DNA of 64,000 nt from Cytospora piceicola (lineage: Eukaryota > Ascomycota > Sordariomycetes > Diaporthales > Cytosporaceae): the NCBI GenBank assembly GCA_023375675.1, contig JALQBC010000011.1:1044034-1108033 (forward strand), read 5' to 3'. Every line of letters begins with the position of its first letter. Within the stretch, counting starts at the first letter, position 1. The translations under genes were made by a program, and so were the position numbers. This document shows positions 23,041-37,560 of this stretch, piece by piece. A model generated the notes under the pieces. It was not told the origin of the DNA and searched no databases. It saw nothing but the letters and a program-made list of their open reading frames with translations.

Positions 23041-25130
23041 AAAATCCGAACTACTTATAACCTTATTAGTAATATTACTATTTTAAGTAACACTACGAAA
23101 CTTATCTTAAAAGCTCTTTACCGGATCGAATAAGTCTAAGTACGTAACAGGTCTAACTACCGGTAATAAAGGACTTTAGTACCCTAAAAATATTACCGAG
23201 TTCGGAGGTCTCTGTATAATAGTAACGTACCGGAAAAGGCTATTTTCGAACAGGACGATCGGAAAGCTTTAACAGTCTATAATCGACTACTAAACCTTAA
23301 GTATAAAGTCTAGCGAATAGCGGTCGTTTATCCTCCGGTTATTAACCTTTTAAACGGCTTAAGCGACTTATTATAAAACGTCGTAAATAATCTAAAAAAG
23401 GAACCGCTTCTAATAAATACTTAGTTTAGGCTTATAAAAGTCGAAGCGTACCGTAGCTTTATTATATTTTATATAGAAATCTAACGAAACTAATATAATA
23501 TATAAAGTACTAATCGTATAGCTAAAAGAGCGTAGCTAGCTATAGTAAGAGATATAAAAGGGACAGATATACGTCTTATCGAGAAGTATATAGGTTTTAA
23601 ACTCCGATTCGCCGAAGCCGTAGCTTTTAAAAATAGCTAAGCAGCTCTGTTAGATCCGGGACGCTTCTTAAACCGATACGTTGTTAAGAGATCGGTTCGT
23701 ATTATAATAAAGCGTAAAAAGCGGATGTTTAGCCTTTATAAGCTTCTCTCTTAAAAGCCGCGTCTTTCTTCTAGTAAAGACGGTTTTAAGAACTATCTCT
23801 AAGTCTTTATTCGTTATATCGGCCTATTCCTTTAGCCGAGCTTAACGTTTCCGGTTAGTAAGCCTTAGCAGAAGTCGAGCTATCGTAAAGTTCTTTACGG
23901 TAACGGTAAGCTATTAGAGAACAGGAAAGCGTTAATCTTAAAACGTTTCGAAATCTCGTAAAACCTTTTACTAATAAGCGGCGACTATAAGGTTTAAAAT
24001 AAATATATCCAGGCCCTTTACCTAGTTAAAAAAGCTTATAATAACTGCTAGATTAGCCTTTATATAATAGTATAAAGCCTTTTAATAAAAAATAAAAGGT
24101 ATAAAAGCTTTTAAAGATATTATAAATAGGGATACAGGGAAAAGGACGTTCTAGCCGGTTAAAGAGTCGAAGGCTTATAGCTTTAGAATTTCGGTTTCGT
24201 TAGCTTTCGACGAAGTAATATTAGCTAAGGGGATTTTATAAAAGTTTCGCTAAAAGCTATTTATAACGTCTTTAATATATTCGTTATACTATATTTAAAA
24301 AAAGCTAGGTATAAATACTTCGTCCTTTCGAAAATAAAATAAAAATATATAGCCTTTTAATTTAAACGTAAGAATATCCTTAAAAGCGACTAAAAACACT
24401 TTATCGTTAGCTTTTTAGTTAAAGACTACTTAAGCGATAATCACATATCTGTTTTTAATAACGTAGGGCTAGAATAAACCCTCGGGTATCGTATAAGACT
24501 AGTTGGCTAGTTAGTTCTTTCTTTTAAAGGTTAGCTTTAGCTAAGATTATTAATATTAATTTATCGAAATAAAAAATAAGATAGTTTCTAACTTACTATC
24601 GATAGCTTAGTCGATAACTAGCTAGGTATTATAAAGGGTTAATCGGCTATTAAGTAGTCTCTTCGAAGGGTTAGCTATAAAGCAGATATAATTAGTATCG
24701 AAATAAAGTAACTATTCGATAAAGGAAAGGGGTTTAGCTTACCGCAAATAATATTCTAAATATCGTATACCCGGATATATAGTTAGTTATTAGTATTTAC
24801 CGATGTGTCGGCTTCGGAGCTAGCTTAAAAAGTAGTCTGTCGTGTTTACCTATAATAGCAGTAGTTTAAAGTCGGAATATCTGATAAAAGTCTAGATATT
24901 TAATATTATTAAAGCAATATATACGTAGTATACGTTACGAAAAGTATAAGGAAGTAAGTAAGGTTACGAAAGGTTAGATAAAGAAGGTAAGGTTACAAGA
25001 AGTATAAAGTATAAAAGAGGTAATTATATAAGGTATAAAGTTTAAGTATATAAAGCGCCTATCTAAAAAAGCCTTTATTAAAGGACAGCAGGTACCGGAA
25101 TAAAGCCGAGTTACCGAAATACGTCTAGAA
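23041..25130. other. RIP-degraded DNA, nothing identified
   Basis: Strong CpA/TpG depletion and high AT content throughout. The minus-strand frame of the preceding remnant may continue to about 23,300 but becomes unconvincing. No repeats or domains recognised. Confidence 0.4.
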
Positions 25131-25408
25131 ACTACGATTAGCCTTTTTAGTACGTGATTCGTATATAATTCGAAACAGCCTGCTAACTATATAGTAGTTC
25201 TCTTAAACGAATAAAGAGCTTAAAACTTACAATATAAAATAGTATAAGGTAATAAAACTATATTTAAAAACTACGATTAGCCTTTTTAATACGTAATTCG
25301 TATATAATTCGAAATAGCCTGCTAGCTGTATAGTAGTTCTCTTAAACGAATAAAAAGCTTAAAACTTATAATATAAAACAGTACGAGGCAATAAGACAGC
25401 GTTTAAAA
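25131..25408. repeat. Tandem duplication, 2 x 139 bp
   Basis: ACTACGATTAGCCTTTTTA recurs exactly 139 bp later (25,131 and 25,270) and the similarity continues across the whole unit. Differences are mainly C/T and G/A, consistent with RIP acting after the duplication. Confidence 0.8.
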
Positions 25409-25620
25409 AGCCGTGCCTAATAAAGGTGCCTAAGAAAGATACCCGATAAAAGTACTTAAAAAAGCTATCTAATAGTCTGTTATTACTACGTATCGAAATA
25501 AACGGTCTGTAGTCGATAATCGAAGTCTTTTATCTTTAAGCCTATTACCCTCGATAAATATAAATATAACCTTTAAAAACTAAAAGCTAACTCTATTAAG
25601 ATTTATTCTCGTATAAAAGA

Positions 25621-26940
25621 TAACTAAAAGGATAATACCGTCGATTAAATATAACCTCCGCCGCCTTACTAATTAGCAAAGGATCTTAAATAAAGCCGAC
25701 CGTAGCCGTTTAATAGTCCTTCTAGCGCTATAGGAATTTATACTGCTATAAGACAACCCTCTTATAGAAAAGCTATTACCCCTTATAAACCTATTAATTA
25801 AAGAGATTAAAAACCGTATTCTAAAGCTAAAATACTAAACGAAAAAAGGTACCGTCTCGGGTTATATTACAGTTTATACCCTTTCCCTTATATCTGTTTA
25901 AAGTTATACTAATATCTTATTAGTCCGAGCTTTAAAAATAAAACCGGCTTAACGTAATATAACGTATATAGCCTCCTTTTAATAAGCCGAAAAAACTATT
26001 CGATATAACGGTTCCGGAGCTACGTTAACAAATTATCGAACGACGTATCTTTCTAAATAAAAGCTAAAAGGCGTAATAGTATAAACCGCTTTTTACTAAT
26101 TTACTAATCGCCGATACCTTAACTTATAAAAACTTATAATATAACGTAAATATATACCGTATACTACTACTTAAAGTCCTCGATATTATCGCTATAAACT
26201 ACTAAAGTATATATACGTACGTAAAACGTAAAAAGATACAGTCGGTATCCGATATATCGCAAAAAGAGCTTACTAAGTTAATCGTATAAGATTTAAAAGT
26301 AAAGTCTTTTCTTTTAATAATTATAGATAAACCTATTTATAAACTAATATATAAAACAATCTTTTAATATAATAAACCCGACCAGCTACTAGTAGACGAT
26401 ATAATAGTTATCTTACCGAAACGTAAACTTCTATAGGAAGAGAATTAACTATAAAAACAAAGCTACGCCTTTATAGTTATCCTGTTAAAGTAAAAGCTCC
26501 CTTTAAATAAAAGCTTTTCCGATAAAGTAAGAATATACGTTAACTTGTATAAAAGCTAGCCCCGAACCGCCCTAACGGCTATTCCGCTTAAATAAACGCT
26601 ACCTTAAAGAAAAAACATTATATAGCTACGATAAAAGCTAAAACAGTTTATTTCTAAACAGCTAACGCAGCTAAGAATTATTAACATACCTACTATATCT
26701 CTTATCTCAGACTAAAAGTTACTAGCCGATAATACTTTTATAAATCTCCTTTACGTTAAAAAATATATACTTCCTATATACTAAAAAACCGGTATCGAGC
26801 CTCTGTAGCTTAAAGTAAAGTCGAAAAAAGGTATCTTCTCTTAAACGCCGAGTTAGCTTTAAAAAGAGCTTAACTAAAAAAGTATTTTATACCTTATCGA
26901 TAAAAAGAAAAGTAAAAAAAAGGTAAAGCTAGTCGTATGA
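25621..26940 (+). pseudogene. RIP-degraded unidentified gene, about 440 codons
   Basis: A single plus-strand frame can be followed line by line from about 25,621 to a TGA at 26,938-26,940. All earlier interruptions are TAA or TAG, the RIP signature for former Gln/Trp codons. Stretches such as YNKPDQLLVDDIIVILPKRK and LLADNTFINLLYVKKYILP look protein-like. I do not recognise a family. Confidence 0.5.
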
Positions 26941-27651
26941 CTTTTACTAAGTAACGAAAGTATTTCTTTTAACACGCTAATATATAACAGGGTCCTGCCT
27001 ATTTTAAAAGGCACTTTTAAACGGAAATACCCGGATATATTAATATAAACACGGCAGAAAGGGATCCCGTATATTAGTCTCTTTTATAATAATAAAAAGC
27101 CTTTTACTAAACGTATTATTTAAAACATTTTATAAAAAACGGAAAGATCGGGTATAGGTATAGGTATAAAACCGACTAAAGAATAATAAAAATAATCGAA
27201 AAGCAGAAAATAAATAAAATTTATCTTACTTTTATTTAGTAAACTTATAAATTAGTATTACGTTACTTATACTTTAATTCGAGTAAGTAGATACCGGTAT
27301 TAAGAATAAATATCTGCCTTTATAATTAAGTCGGTCTAACTTAATTATAAGAATAAAATTAAAGCTTAAATAAAGTTAGAATAGTAAGGCTAAACGTATC
27401 CTTTTAGCACGTAGCTAGTAATATATATACCGCTCTCTTTAAGTAAGCGTTAAGTTATAAAGCTATTACTATCTCTACTATACCGTACTATATCCTTCTC
27501 TTACTACGCTGTACCGGATATTATAACGATCGGTCGGGGGTATTGTAGTTAGGGCTATCGAGGCGTAAAGGGTTAATTAGAGAACGGCAGATAAGGAGAT
27601 CGTATAAAGTTATCGTTTAAAGTTAGAAATTATTATATAATCGGTTAAATA
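26941..27651. other. RIP-degraded DNA, nothing identified
   Basis: AT-rich interior of the element. Short runs such as a triple GGTATA near 27,157-27,172 are the only structure seen. Confidence 0.4.
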
Positions 27652-27846
27652 GACATTACGGTTAAAGAGATTACGGTTAAGAGGATTACGGTTAAGGATA
27701 TCGCAGTTAAAGATATCGCGGTTAAAGACATTACGGTTAAAGAGATTACGGTTAAAGAGATCGCGGTTAAGGATATCGCAGTTAAAAACATCGCGATTAA
27801 AGATATCGTGGTTAAAAATATCGCGGTTAAAAATATCGCTATCGAA
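27652..27846 (+). repeat. 15-bp coding minisatellite, 13 copies (D/E-I-A/T-V-K)
   Basis: Thirteen consecutive 15-bp units of the form GAYATYRCGGTTAAA run without a stop. They encode the pentapeptide [D/E/K/N]-I-[T/A/V]-[V/I]-[K/E] in the plus strand. The unit spacing is exact, so this is a true tandem array, probably the repeat region of a former cargo protein. Confidence 0.85.
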
Positions 27847-28980
27847 AGCTATTAAAGCTTAAGATATTAGTTAAGAAACGGTAGAGTAAGGGTTATTATT
27901 TTAAGTCTTATCGGGTTTCCGTACTTCTTAACCGCTGTAATAATCCTCGAAAAGTTAAAAAGGTATACCTAAATTATAGCACTTAATCTATCCCGACTCC
28001 CGAACTAATATTCTGTAGTATACTAACTACGCTCTTTATAGTATTTCGTACCTTATATATTTTAGCTTTTACCTTTAAAACCGCCTTATTTGTAACCTCT
28101 ATTTCGCAGTCTGCTTAAAAGCTTTATAGTTCGGCTTTTACTAAAACTTTCGAAATCGAATTAATAACTTCTATTAAATAACGCTTCCGTTCTTCTATTT
28201 ATATACTATAAGCCTCGATAAACTACTTATTCCGTTCGAGGATATAAGCTTTTTTATTTAACTACTCGTTTTTAGCTTCGACGTAACGCTTTTTTTCGGA
28301 AAGCTAACGTTTTTAGTTAAAGATATAACGCTCCCTCTCGGCTAAGTAATAACCGAGATCTTAAAGCCGCTTTTCTCTATTTATAAAATAAAAAGAAAAA
28401 TCTTAAAAATACGTCGCTTTTTTATCGATATCGGATAACGTAATACCGTGCTTTATAAAGCTAAACTTAAAGTAGCTGTTTTAAATAATCCGGATAAAGT
28501 AGATAAAAATACTAAAAGTATCGTCCGGGTTCTTACGTAAGTACTCGCGAAAAGCTTAAGCCTTACCGGTTATACTATTTATAACGGCCTCCGGTCGGCT
28601 TAGTATTAATATCTAAAGTAGTTAGATTTACTAATTAAAGCTTTATATATAAGTTCTATATTAGATATAAGTACAGAAGAGGCTATATAAGCTCGATAAA
28701 TTAAAATTAGGTATTTATATACTTATAAAGGTATACTAAGCTTAGTTAAACTAGATATTAAATACTTTAAGTTTACTTATTATCTTACCTTAATAACTTT
28801 AAAATTAAATTATAACACCGAGATAATAACTATTAACGATACTTAACGTTTACTTGTCCTACTTTAACCTTATATAATATATTATTATATAAACTCCCGG
28901 AAGGCTTAATAGCCTTATACGTATACGGCGTTTATAAAATCGATTATAAGGAATACTATAGCTGCGAGAGATTACTGCTA
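27847..28980. other. RIP-degraded DNA, possibly coiled-coil-like remnant on minus strand
   Basis: Between 28,130 and 28,420 the sequence looks like an imperfect repeat of GCTAACG / CTTCGACGTAACG motifs. No gene could be identified. Confidence 0.3.
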
Positions 28981-28989
28981 TAGTTATTA

Positions 28990-29420
28990 TAACTAGCTAA
29001 ATTAAAAGCATCTCTTTTAGTAAATCCGAGGCGGAAGCTAATAGTAGTCTAACTAAATATAATAAGTATAACTTAAATTATATATAGTATGTAAGTAATT
29101 TAAGCCTTTCTTAGTAAATCCGGGGTAAAGTTTTTAATTATACGTTAGCCCGATACGGTAAACGTTAATTAACTACGGCCTTTCCTTATAAATCCGGGAC
29201 GGAAGTAAGTAATAATCTAACTCGATATAATAAATATAACTTATATAAAATAGTAAGTAATTTAAACCTTTCCCGGTAAGTTTAAAGCAGAGTTTTTAGT
29301 TATAAGTTAGCCCGATATAATAAACGTTATTTATATATAGCCTTTCCTTATAAATCCGGGACGAAGGCTAATAATAGCTTAACTCGATATAGTAAACGCT
29401 ATCTAGCTGCTTTTAATATA
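28990..29420. repeat. Degenerate ~85-bp tandem repeats, copy group 1
   Basis: Several diverged units contain CCTTTCYTWRTAAATCCGGG, then a GAAG / TAACTCGATATARTAA segment. Similar units occur again at about 44,810-45,060, so the family is dispersed within the element. Confidence 0.55.
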
Positions 29421-32400
29421 AGCTAACCTTTATTATTTAATTAGAGGTACTATTTTTAGTTTTAAGTTCCTATCTGTTAAAACAATTTATCGGATCGGTT
29501 TAAGAAGATATTAGAAATATAGTATATACTATTTATTTTTTAATAGCTTACTTTTAAGCAATATATACTAATTTATCGGTCTTTATTATAAAAAGGTCGC
29601 TTATAGTAGTATAGTTAGTTAGTATTAAAAAAGCTACCTACTTAATAAGTATCGAAACTTACCTTAGCTAAGTCGAAAATAATAGCTATTTTCGTTTTAA
29701 GCTAAAAACTAGTAAAACTAAAACTATTATTACTATAGTTAACGTATTACCTATCGGTTATATTAGTAATAACCTTATTATTATTACTCGACCGGAGGAC
29801 TATATACTAGCTGCGAGAGGTATAGTAACTATTTAGTATAGCGATAACACGTTAAGGATATAAGGTTATTAAGTAGTAAAACCCTTTACGTTTTTAAAAA
29901 CCGCGCTCCTTTTAGATACGGTTAGTTATATCCCTTTTAATATAATCTAATCATCTCGTATACTATTAAGACTTACAGTATAGTTAAATCCTAACGTCTC
30001 CGAAACATTACTATATTTCGACCTATTAGAAACGTAATATATATACTTAGAACCGTATCTGTTTATACTAACAGACGTTAAAAGATATAGTACTTTAAAC
30101 TTTAAATAAATTATTTTACTTTTATTTTATCTTTTTATTAGTCTTAACTATAATTCTAAAGTCAGACTTTACTATTACCGGGACTTAATTTATACTTTAC
30201 TATACTCTATTCCTAACTATATATTCTTATCTTCCTACTTTTAATCGCGGATTAAATATACGTTATTCGAAAACCTAACTATATAAGGCCGGAAGCTTAA
30301 CTTAAATTATAGCTATTAAAAGTCGTTTATTAACTTAAGTTAGTTACCTTTAACTATAATTTACCGTCCTTTATACTAACCTTCTTCTCGATACCTACCC
30401 TTTAATATATTCTCTCTGTAAAGCTATATCGAACCTTTAACTAAAACTTATATTAACTATTAAAGCACCTTTAACCTTACGTTATATTATAAAAAGCGTA
30501 TACTTCCGAAGCTCGACGCCGACTTAAGAAAATAGACTAAGAAAGAGCTGCTACTATACGCCGTTATATATAATATAGGTATACCGTAAAAGCTCTTTTA
30601 GTCGGTATATAAAAAGGTAAAAAAAGCTTTAGACTTAAACTTTAAGCTTATACAGATGTTTATAAAAAATAAGTACAGCTTATAGGTAAATATAAAAGCT
30701 ATAAAGGTATAAATTTTCGAAAGTATTATCTGTAAGGTTATTAAACGACTATAGCCGGCAGCCCCCCTTATAGTAACGTCCGCCTTAACGCTACCTGCCT
30801 AAGCCTTTAAAAAAAACTATTCCTCCTTTAATATCTTCCCCTTTTTATAGTAAAAGCCCGGCAGTATATTCGATATTACTAACCTTAATCCCGCCCGCCG
30901 GGTAATAGTTATACTCGATATATTCTTAACCGCCTTAAAGACGTTAGCCTCGAAGCTTACTAATAGCTAAAGCTCTTCGCCGATACCGGGTAAGCTTTAC
31001 AGACTATCGACTCCTCCCTTAAAGTAGCTAATATACTAAAAGTATACAGGCGCGGATATATTTTAACAGGTTTCGAACGTAGTAAACGTGCCCTTTATTA
31101 ACTCTACTCCAGACCTCGGCCGTAGCCGCTTCGTCCCTATTATCTTAAGCTAAAGGGCGGCTATACGAAAGAGCTTTATATAGCCTTAAAGACCCCGCAG
31201 GCGTAATAAAAACCTTAAAACCTTAATATCCTTAATCTAAAAGAACCCGTCGTAAGCCTAAAACTTACTACTCGACTTTATCGAGGTTATCGATACTAAA
31301 TACTTAGATATTACTACTATTTTAGTAAGCAGAAGAAGTAGTTAAGATAAGGCTATATAAGTCCTCCTTTAAAGTATAACGGATATTAACAAGCGGGCCT
31401 TTATAATAAAAACATATATTATAGACGTTTAATAAATCGCGTTAAACTAAGTCGACGTCCTTTCGAATATTATTAAAGATACAGACCGGGTAAGTAAAAC
31501 GATAAACTAAGTAGTTAATAAGATAAGGCGTCTTAGTATAACAATCCTTAGCGATAATAGTAAGGAATCCGATAACGCCGATTATAATAAACCTGCTAAA
31601 CGTAAGGCCTACTATAGCAACGCGATAGAAACGTAATATTAAACTAATAGTTATAGTAAAGTAATAAAGTACTAAAGTTTATTATATATAATATACTATT
31701 CTTACTTAATTTATCTTACTTACGAATTCTAATACCGTTATAGCTATAGTCCGAGTATATCTGCTATATATCCCGCTTATTAGTTAATTATTAGAGATAT
31801 AGTAAGTAAATCTATCGCGTTTCTGTATTATATCGAAAGTCTACTTAAAAAGGAAATAGTTAAGGCATTAGACTAAGTTAGATCGATTTAAATCGGTTTA
31901 ACCTAATAAATCTTATATTTAGGCTAGAAATAGCCCCCGGCGTACTTAAGCTATACACCCCTAAATCTTTAATCTAGTCCGACCGGGTTAAAATACTACC
32001 GAAATCCGCGTTTCCTACCTAAATTTAATAGGTATAGTAGTTATTTTTATAGCAATTAGACTAATTTATCTAATTACTCTTATTCCAGGTTATACGACGA
32101 AGCTATCGTATACCTTCTACGATTTTTCCTTATAGGTAAAGAGCATCGTAAAGTTAAGTAGATAGCGGCTACATCTGCTACAGAGACTACCGCCCATATA
32201 CCGGCCCCGAGAGTTACTTAGCTACTATATAACGTTATTATACCTACCGGGCGGGATATATAACGGTAAATATCACTACTATATTAAATAAACGAAAGAT
32301 AAAAAGTAATTATTACGGTATTTAAAGCTAACATCGTAGTTAATATCGTAGTTAATATTAAGGTTAAGGTTAAAGGATACTAAAATTAATATCTTCGCAG

Positions 32401-35400
32401 GCTGTTAATAGTACTACTTATTATACCTTATAGCTAAAAGACTATACGTATAGGTTTTAAATAATTAGTTTCTTATACCTTATACTAAAATATAAACTAT
32501 ATATTTCTAGATAACGTAACGCTTATATATACTCGGTCCCGAGCATTAGCCTTACTTAACCTACTAGGTTATAAGCAAATATACTTTAAAGCTCGACAAG
32601 ACTAGCTAAATAAAGTAAAAAGTTTAAAGACTATTTATTTTAAAATCCTCTTCGAACTATCGAAAAAGTATCTTATACCTAATATCTATATCTACCTCCT
32701 TAAATCCTAATCTTTAATATAATATTACTTAAAACCTAAGCTTAATACCTGTTATACCTTCTTTACCGTCGGGTTACTTAACAATAGCTTTAACAACGCC
32801 TTTAAATACTACTTTTATATTACCGCCGAAGCTTAAACCTCGATAAGCCGGCTTACTTCTAGCGTATCGTAATAGTAAAAAAAAAAGTAACCTTAATAAG
32901 TAATAACCCTAGTAAACGACTTAATCTTAATATAAAAAGGGTAGATTAGCTATAACTAGTCGAGTCTCTTTTAAATTCTTATCGGGTTATAGAACTAGCT
33001 AAGATCTATAACGATAGCAGCGCTAAATAAGACCGGTAGCCTATACTCGAAAAAAAAAAACGTATACTACTATAGCCGTAGCGTTACCGGGCTATCTATA
33101 ATCCTTTTAGCTTTTCTTAATACCTAAATCTAAAGTAAAACGCGTTTAAAGGTCGTTAGTACTACGTACTACTATATATATTAGTACGTACCTACTTTAC
33201 GTCGGAAAAAGGTTTTAACCCGGCTTACCTATAGGAAATAAAGCGGTTTATACTTAAAATATACCTATAATATAAGCAGTTTACTTTAACGTAAAAGGAA
33301 AACGTAGTTATAATATTTCGTCCGGCTTTAGTTTTCGTAGTATAGCTCTTAAGTAATATAGTAAAGGTTAATATAAAGTAAGTTATAACACGTATAACTA
33401 CCGTTATACCTAATAAACAGCTTATACTTAATAAGGTTATTAAGCTAAATACCGTTATACGGCTAAACCGAAAACTAAGCCTACGCCTTAAACAGTAAGG
33501 TAATATAATCCCCTTCTTTATAAAACTTATTACTATTAGTTTTAAGCGGTATACCGGCGCGATAAACAATATTTAAACTTACTACGTATAGCGTAATTAG
33601 CTTTAAATATACTACCGGGTTAAATTTTTACGTTAAAACGTCCGGTAGTACCGCCTTTTACTCGAAGGTTAAGAAAATATAAGTACTAATATACTTACCT
33701 ATTACGCCTTATAAGTTTATTAGCTATATAACGCGCCGGTATAGCCTATACTTCGCCTTATACGTAAACTATATAACCTCCTTTTACTATTCCGAAACCT
33801 TATTTAACCTTTTAATATTATAAGTAGGTATAACTTCGGAATAGTTAAAACGGTAGTCTTAACGCTTTTTTAAAGTATAAGTTTTAAGCTTTATACCGCG
33901 CTCCGGTAAAAAGCTCGTCTAAGCTATAAAATTAAGTAAAGTACCGACCGGGATTTACCGGTATATCTTATTATCTTAAAGATATAGGTATTTCTTTCTA
34001 GCCGGTAGCGTTTAAACAGAACAGGTATAAAGATAAAATACTGCTAAGTTAACGGCGACGAAGGTATAGCTTATAACGCTACCGTAGGTTTTTTTCTAAT
34101 AGTATATATATATATAATAGTATAGGTTTTATAACTATAAGAACAGCCTTTTATAAACGGTATCGTTAAGCCGCGCCTTGTAGTAGCGATATATAACGTT
34201 CCGAGTATTACCGCTTATAATGCTATACTATATATATTACTACTAAGTACGTTAACCTTTTATAAAAAAACTTTTAAGGCCGTCGTCGCCGGTCTTATTT
34301 ACCTTTTAACATCCTTTAACATATCCGAAGCTATAATATAAAGCTAAGTAAGAAAATATTTTTAAATATCGAGGCTTAACAGGTTACCTTTAGTCTTACC
34401 TTTAATTTTCGATAACTTTATTACGTAAGGAGATACGTTTTATTTACCGCTTCCGAGGTATAACTGTATTAGTAAGTTAGTTTAAAAATAATATAATAGT
34501 AATAAACGAACTCTTTTATTTCGGTTCCGAGCTAATAAACGTAACTATTTTATAAAAAAGTAAGCAATAATATATAAGAATACTTTATTTATAAACCTAA
34601 CTTTAATCCTCGAGTCCTCTACGTTATAAGATATATACCTCTTCTACTATCTCCGGCGTATAAGACATAGTATATTAAATATACTAGTATATCGAGCTAA
34701 GAATAATACGCTAGTTATAAACAGCCTTTTAGTTTCGGTCCTTAGCTAATAAACGTAAATGTTTTAAGAAAACGAGTTATAATTAAGAATATTATATAGC
34801 TAAATAAGAAAGGGCTACTCTCGCCTATCCCTTTCCCCTTAGCCTAAATAAAAGCTCGGTAATATAAACTAAACGATTTAGTTAATATAAAGTATAAAAA
34901 AAAGAAAAACGAATAAATACCTTAAAGCAGCTTTACTTACGCGGTCCGACTTTAACTATAGCCTTCTCGAGATCCTTAACCTCTTTATTTTCCTCGGTAT
35001 CCTTTTAAGCCTTACTAGCTAACCTATATATACCGTCCTTACGTTCCGACTTCTATATAGTAGCCTAACCGGAAGTAAAAACTTTAAAAATACAAAACGT
35101 GTTTTTTACTTAACGTTAAAAAATAACTTCTAAGTTATAGTTAAGTATATTTATAATATCCGAAAAGCTTAGTAACTCTCTATAGTTTATATAACGTAAA
35201 AACGTATAGACTATCCGCTAGCGGTTTTTAGCCTATTTCTTAAGCAGGTAAATAAAAACTAAGTTATTAACGATACCGACCTATAAGGTAAAGAAACCGG
35301 TAATATAATTTAGGCCTATACTCGCTATACCGTTAATAATATACGTATAATAAAACTTACGGATATCGTTTCCGTCGCTTATTAGCCTTCGCCGGAAAAG

Positions 35401-36040
35401 GTTATTAAGCCTAATACTATATTAGTCGAAAGCGTTACCGACGACTAATTTTATCTTATTATTCGATAAGGCGGTATAGTTTTTATCTTTTTACGATGTT
35501 TTATAATACGGAAGAATATAGAATACCTCGGTTTTAAAGTATAAAGGCTTAATCTAGTATTGTAAACTATCCTCGAAGTTACAGAAGAAGTCTATAGCCG
35601 ATATTATCGATAAGCTAGTAAGGTTAAAGTAAATAGTTCGGTATCGGTTTATAGCAGAGATAAAAAGCTTAAGTAAAACGGGAAACGTTAAAAACAATAA
35701 AATTATAAAAGCAGATAAGCTACGCGATAAACAGATATTTATATATTTTATCGACTTTTAAGTTCTTAATATACTTTTTTACTTACTTATAATAATACTA
35801 CGACTTTCGTTTATTTTCTATTTAAGTTTCTGCTATAAACTAATACGAAAGTATTTATAAGTAGCTACCGATAAAGGTAGCTATACCTAAGTATATATTA
35901 ATTATATATTCCCGATCGCTTTAACCGTATTATAATCGTCTAATAATAAAGTATATAAGTAGCTAGCTTAACACTTTAGTACTAAGTACTTACAGATACT
36001 TTCTGCCCTTTATTTATTTTATATATATACCCGTTCTTCT
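29421..36040. other. RIP-degraded element interior with unreadable former genes
   Basis: Long CpA-depleted stretch. Some plus-strand segments (for example 30,500-30,800 and 30,900-31,200) have protein-like third-position patterns with TAA/TAG only. I could not follow one frame far enough to call a gene. A diverged direct repeat around TTTCGG..CTAATAAACGTAA occurs at about 34,520 and 34,730. Confidence 0.4.
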
Positions 36041-36048
36041 TATAGGTC

Positions 36049-36350
36049 TTAGCCTAAAATCTTTACGCTATTTTATATTATACTTAATAACTACTAAAAC
36101 TTATCGGTTTTAGTTTCTAAGCGGCTAACCTTAAACATTAAACCTAATATATTCCGTAAACGTACCGTTCGAGACTATTTAATCTAACGTTTTAATTCGG
36201 AGTACGTTCTATAATATTTTACAGCCTTAAAATCTCTACGCCGGTCTATATTACGAACTTAATAACTACTTAAACGTATTAAAATCTAGTCTCCGGGCGG
36301 CTAACCTTAAAAACTAAAATAACACATTCCGTATAATTATATTATTTAAA
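36049..36350. repeat. Diverged tandem duplication, period about 170 bp
   Basis: Two blocks contain, in order, TAAAATCTYTACGC, ACTTAATAACTACT, GCGGCTAACCTTAAA and ATTCCGTA, at about 36,055-36,160 and 36,227-36,340. The divergence is largely transitions. Confidence 0.55.
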
Positions 36351-37560
36351 AATAGTTACTCCTCTAACCCCTTTATTCAGAACAGATCTTATAATAAATC
36401 GCTACCCTAACCCTTTATTCGAAGTATAGTTAAGACTATAATAAAACGCTTAGTCTATATTACTATTCGCTTTATCGTTATAGTAATCTGTAATCTCTGT
36501 TATTAATACGTTAATACTCGAGGCTTAACGCTATACCTCGGGTTAGCATAAACTAATTCTAATAGATTTATCTAATACCTTTAACCTTAAGCTTCCCGGT
36601 AAGTTATTTTATTATCTGTTTATTTAGTAACGTAGTTTATTCGGTGTTTAACTAATTTCTTTAGTTAGTTTATTCTAGCTTAAACTCGTTAAATACTAAA
36701 GACTCGCCGGATAGTAGTTTTATATATAAGTATATGTTTTATATTTTATTTTTCTAGTTTAATCTTTTTAAGTATCGAGGAAGATTATATCTGTAGTAAT
36801 AAAAGCTTTAAGCTATAATAGTAAGTATTAATAAAGGACGTATAAAGTAGTAGTATGTATTTTAGATTATAGTGCTAAGTAGTTTTATCTTATACTATTA
36901 GGCTATACTATTATAACGAAGAGTATATAAGTGTTAATAATTAGTTTTAATTATAGTCGTTAAGTAGTAATAGAATATACTATCGTTAGGTATAACGAAT
37001 AGTGTTATTAAGGCTGTAATAAGCCTTTTTAATTATAGTTTTCGTTCGGTTTAGATATATATATTATTAAGACTTCTATACCGCTTGTCTAAGTATCCGC
37101 TTATTAAGTAGCTAAAGTTATACGCCGTATAATATATACTTTTACTTATATCTCTCGAAACCGATTATTTCTTATTCGGTAAGATATTATTCGGGTGCTT
37201 TACCTTTTCGGAGAGATATTTAACTTTAAGAGATATTATCCTTAAACTATATTTTAATATATAACGGAATATATATAACGTAGAAATAATTATAAACGGT
37301 AATCCCGGCTCTTATAAGGGTAACGGCCTATATATTAAGAACGATATATAAAATATAATCTTACTATCTTCTTACTTTTAGCTTTATAACTTAATAACTT
37401 CTTTAAAACCTCTATTCCTTAACGTTATTACTTATATCCGTCCTTTATAAGCCTTACCGCCTTAGCCCTGTTAAAATACTACCGTAACTACTAAGCTAAC
37501 TCCTTCTGTAGTATAAAAGAAAAGAATAGGGCTCGTAGTCTTTTACTTATTATTAATAAC
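36351..37560. other. RIP-degraded DNA, nothing identified
   Basis: CpA-depleted AT-rich sequence without a frame or repeat that I can support. Confidence 0.4.

Noticed and set aside
33225..33569. 114-codon minus-strand open frame inside the RIPed block
   Set aside because: Hydrophobic Ile/Leu/Phe/Tyr-rich chance frame in CpA-depleted DNA, where stops on the complementary strand are rarer; no motif.
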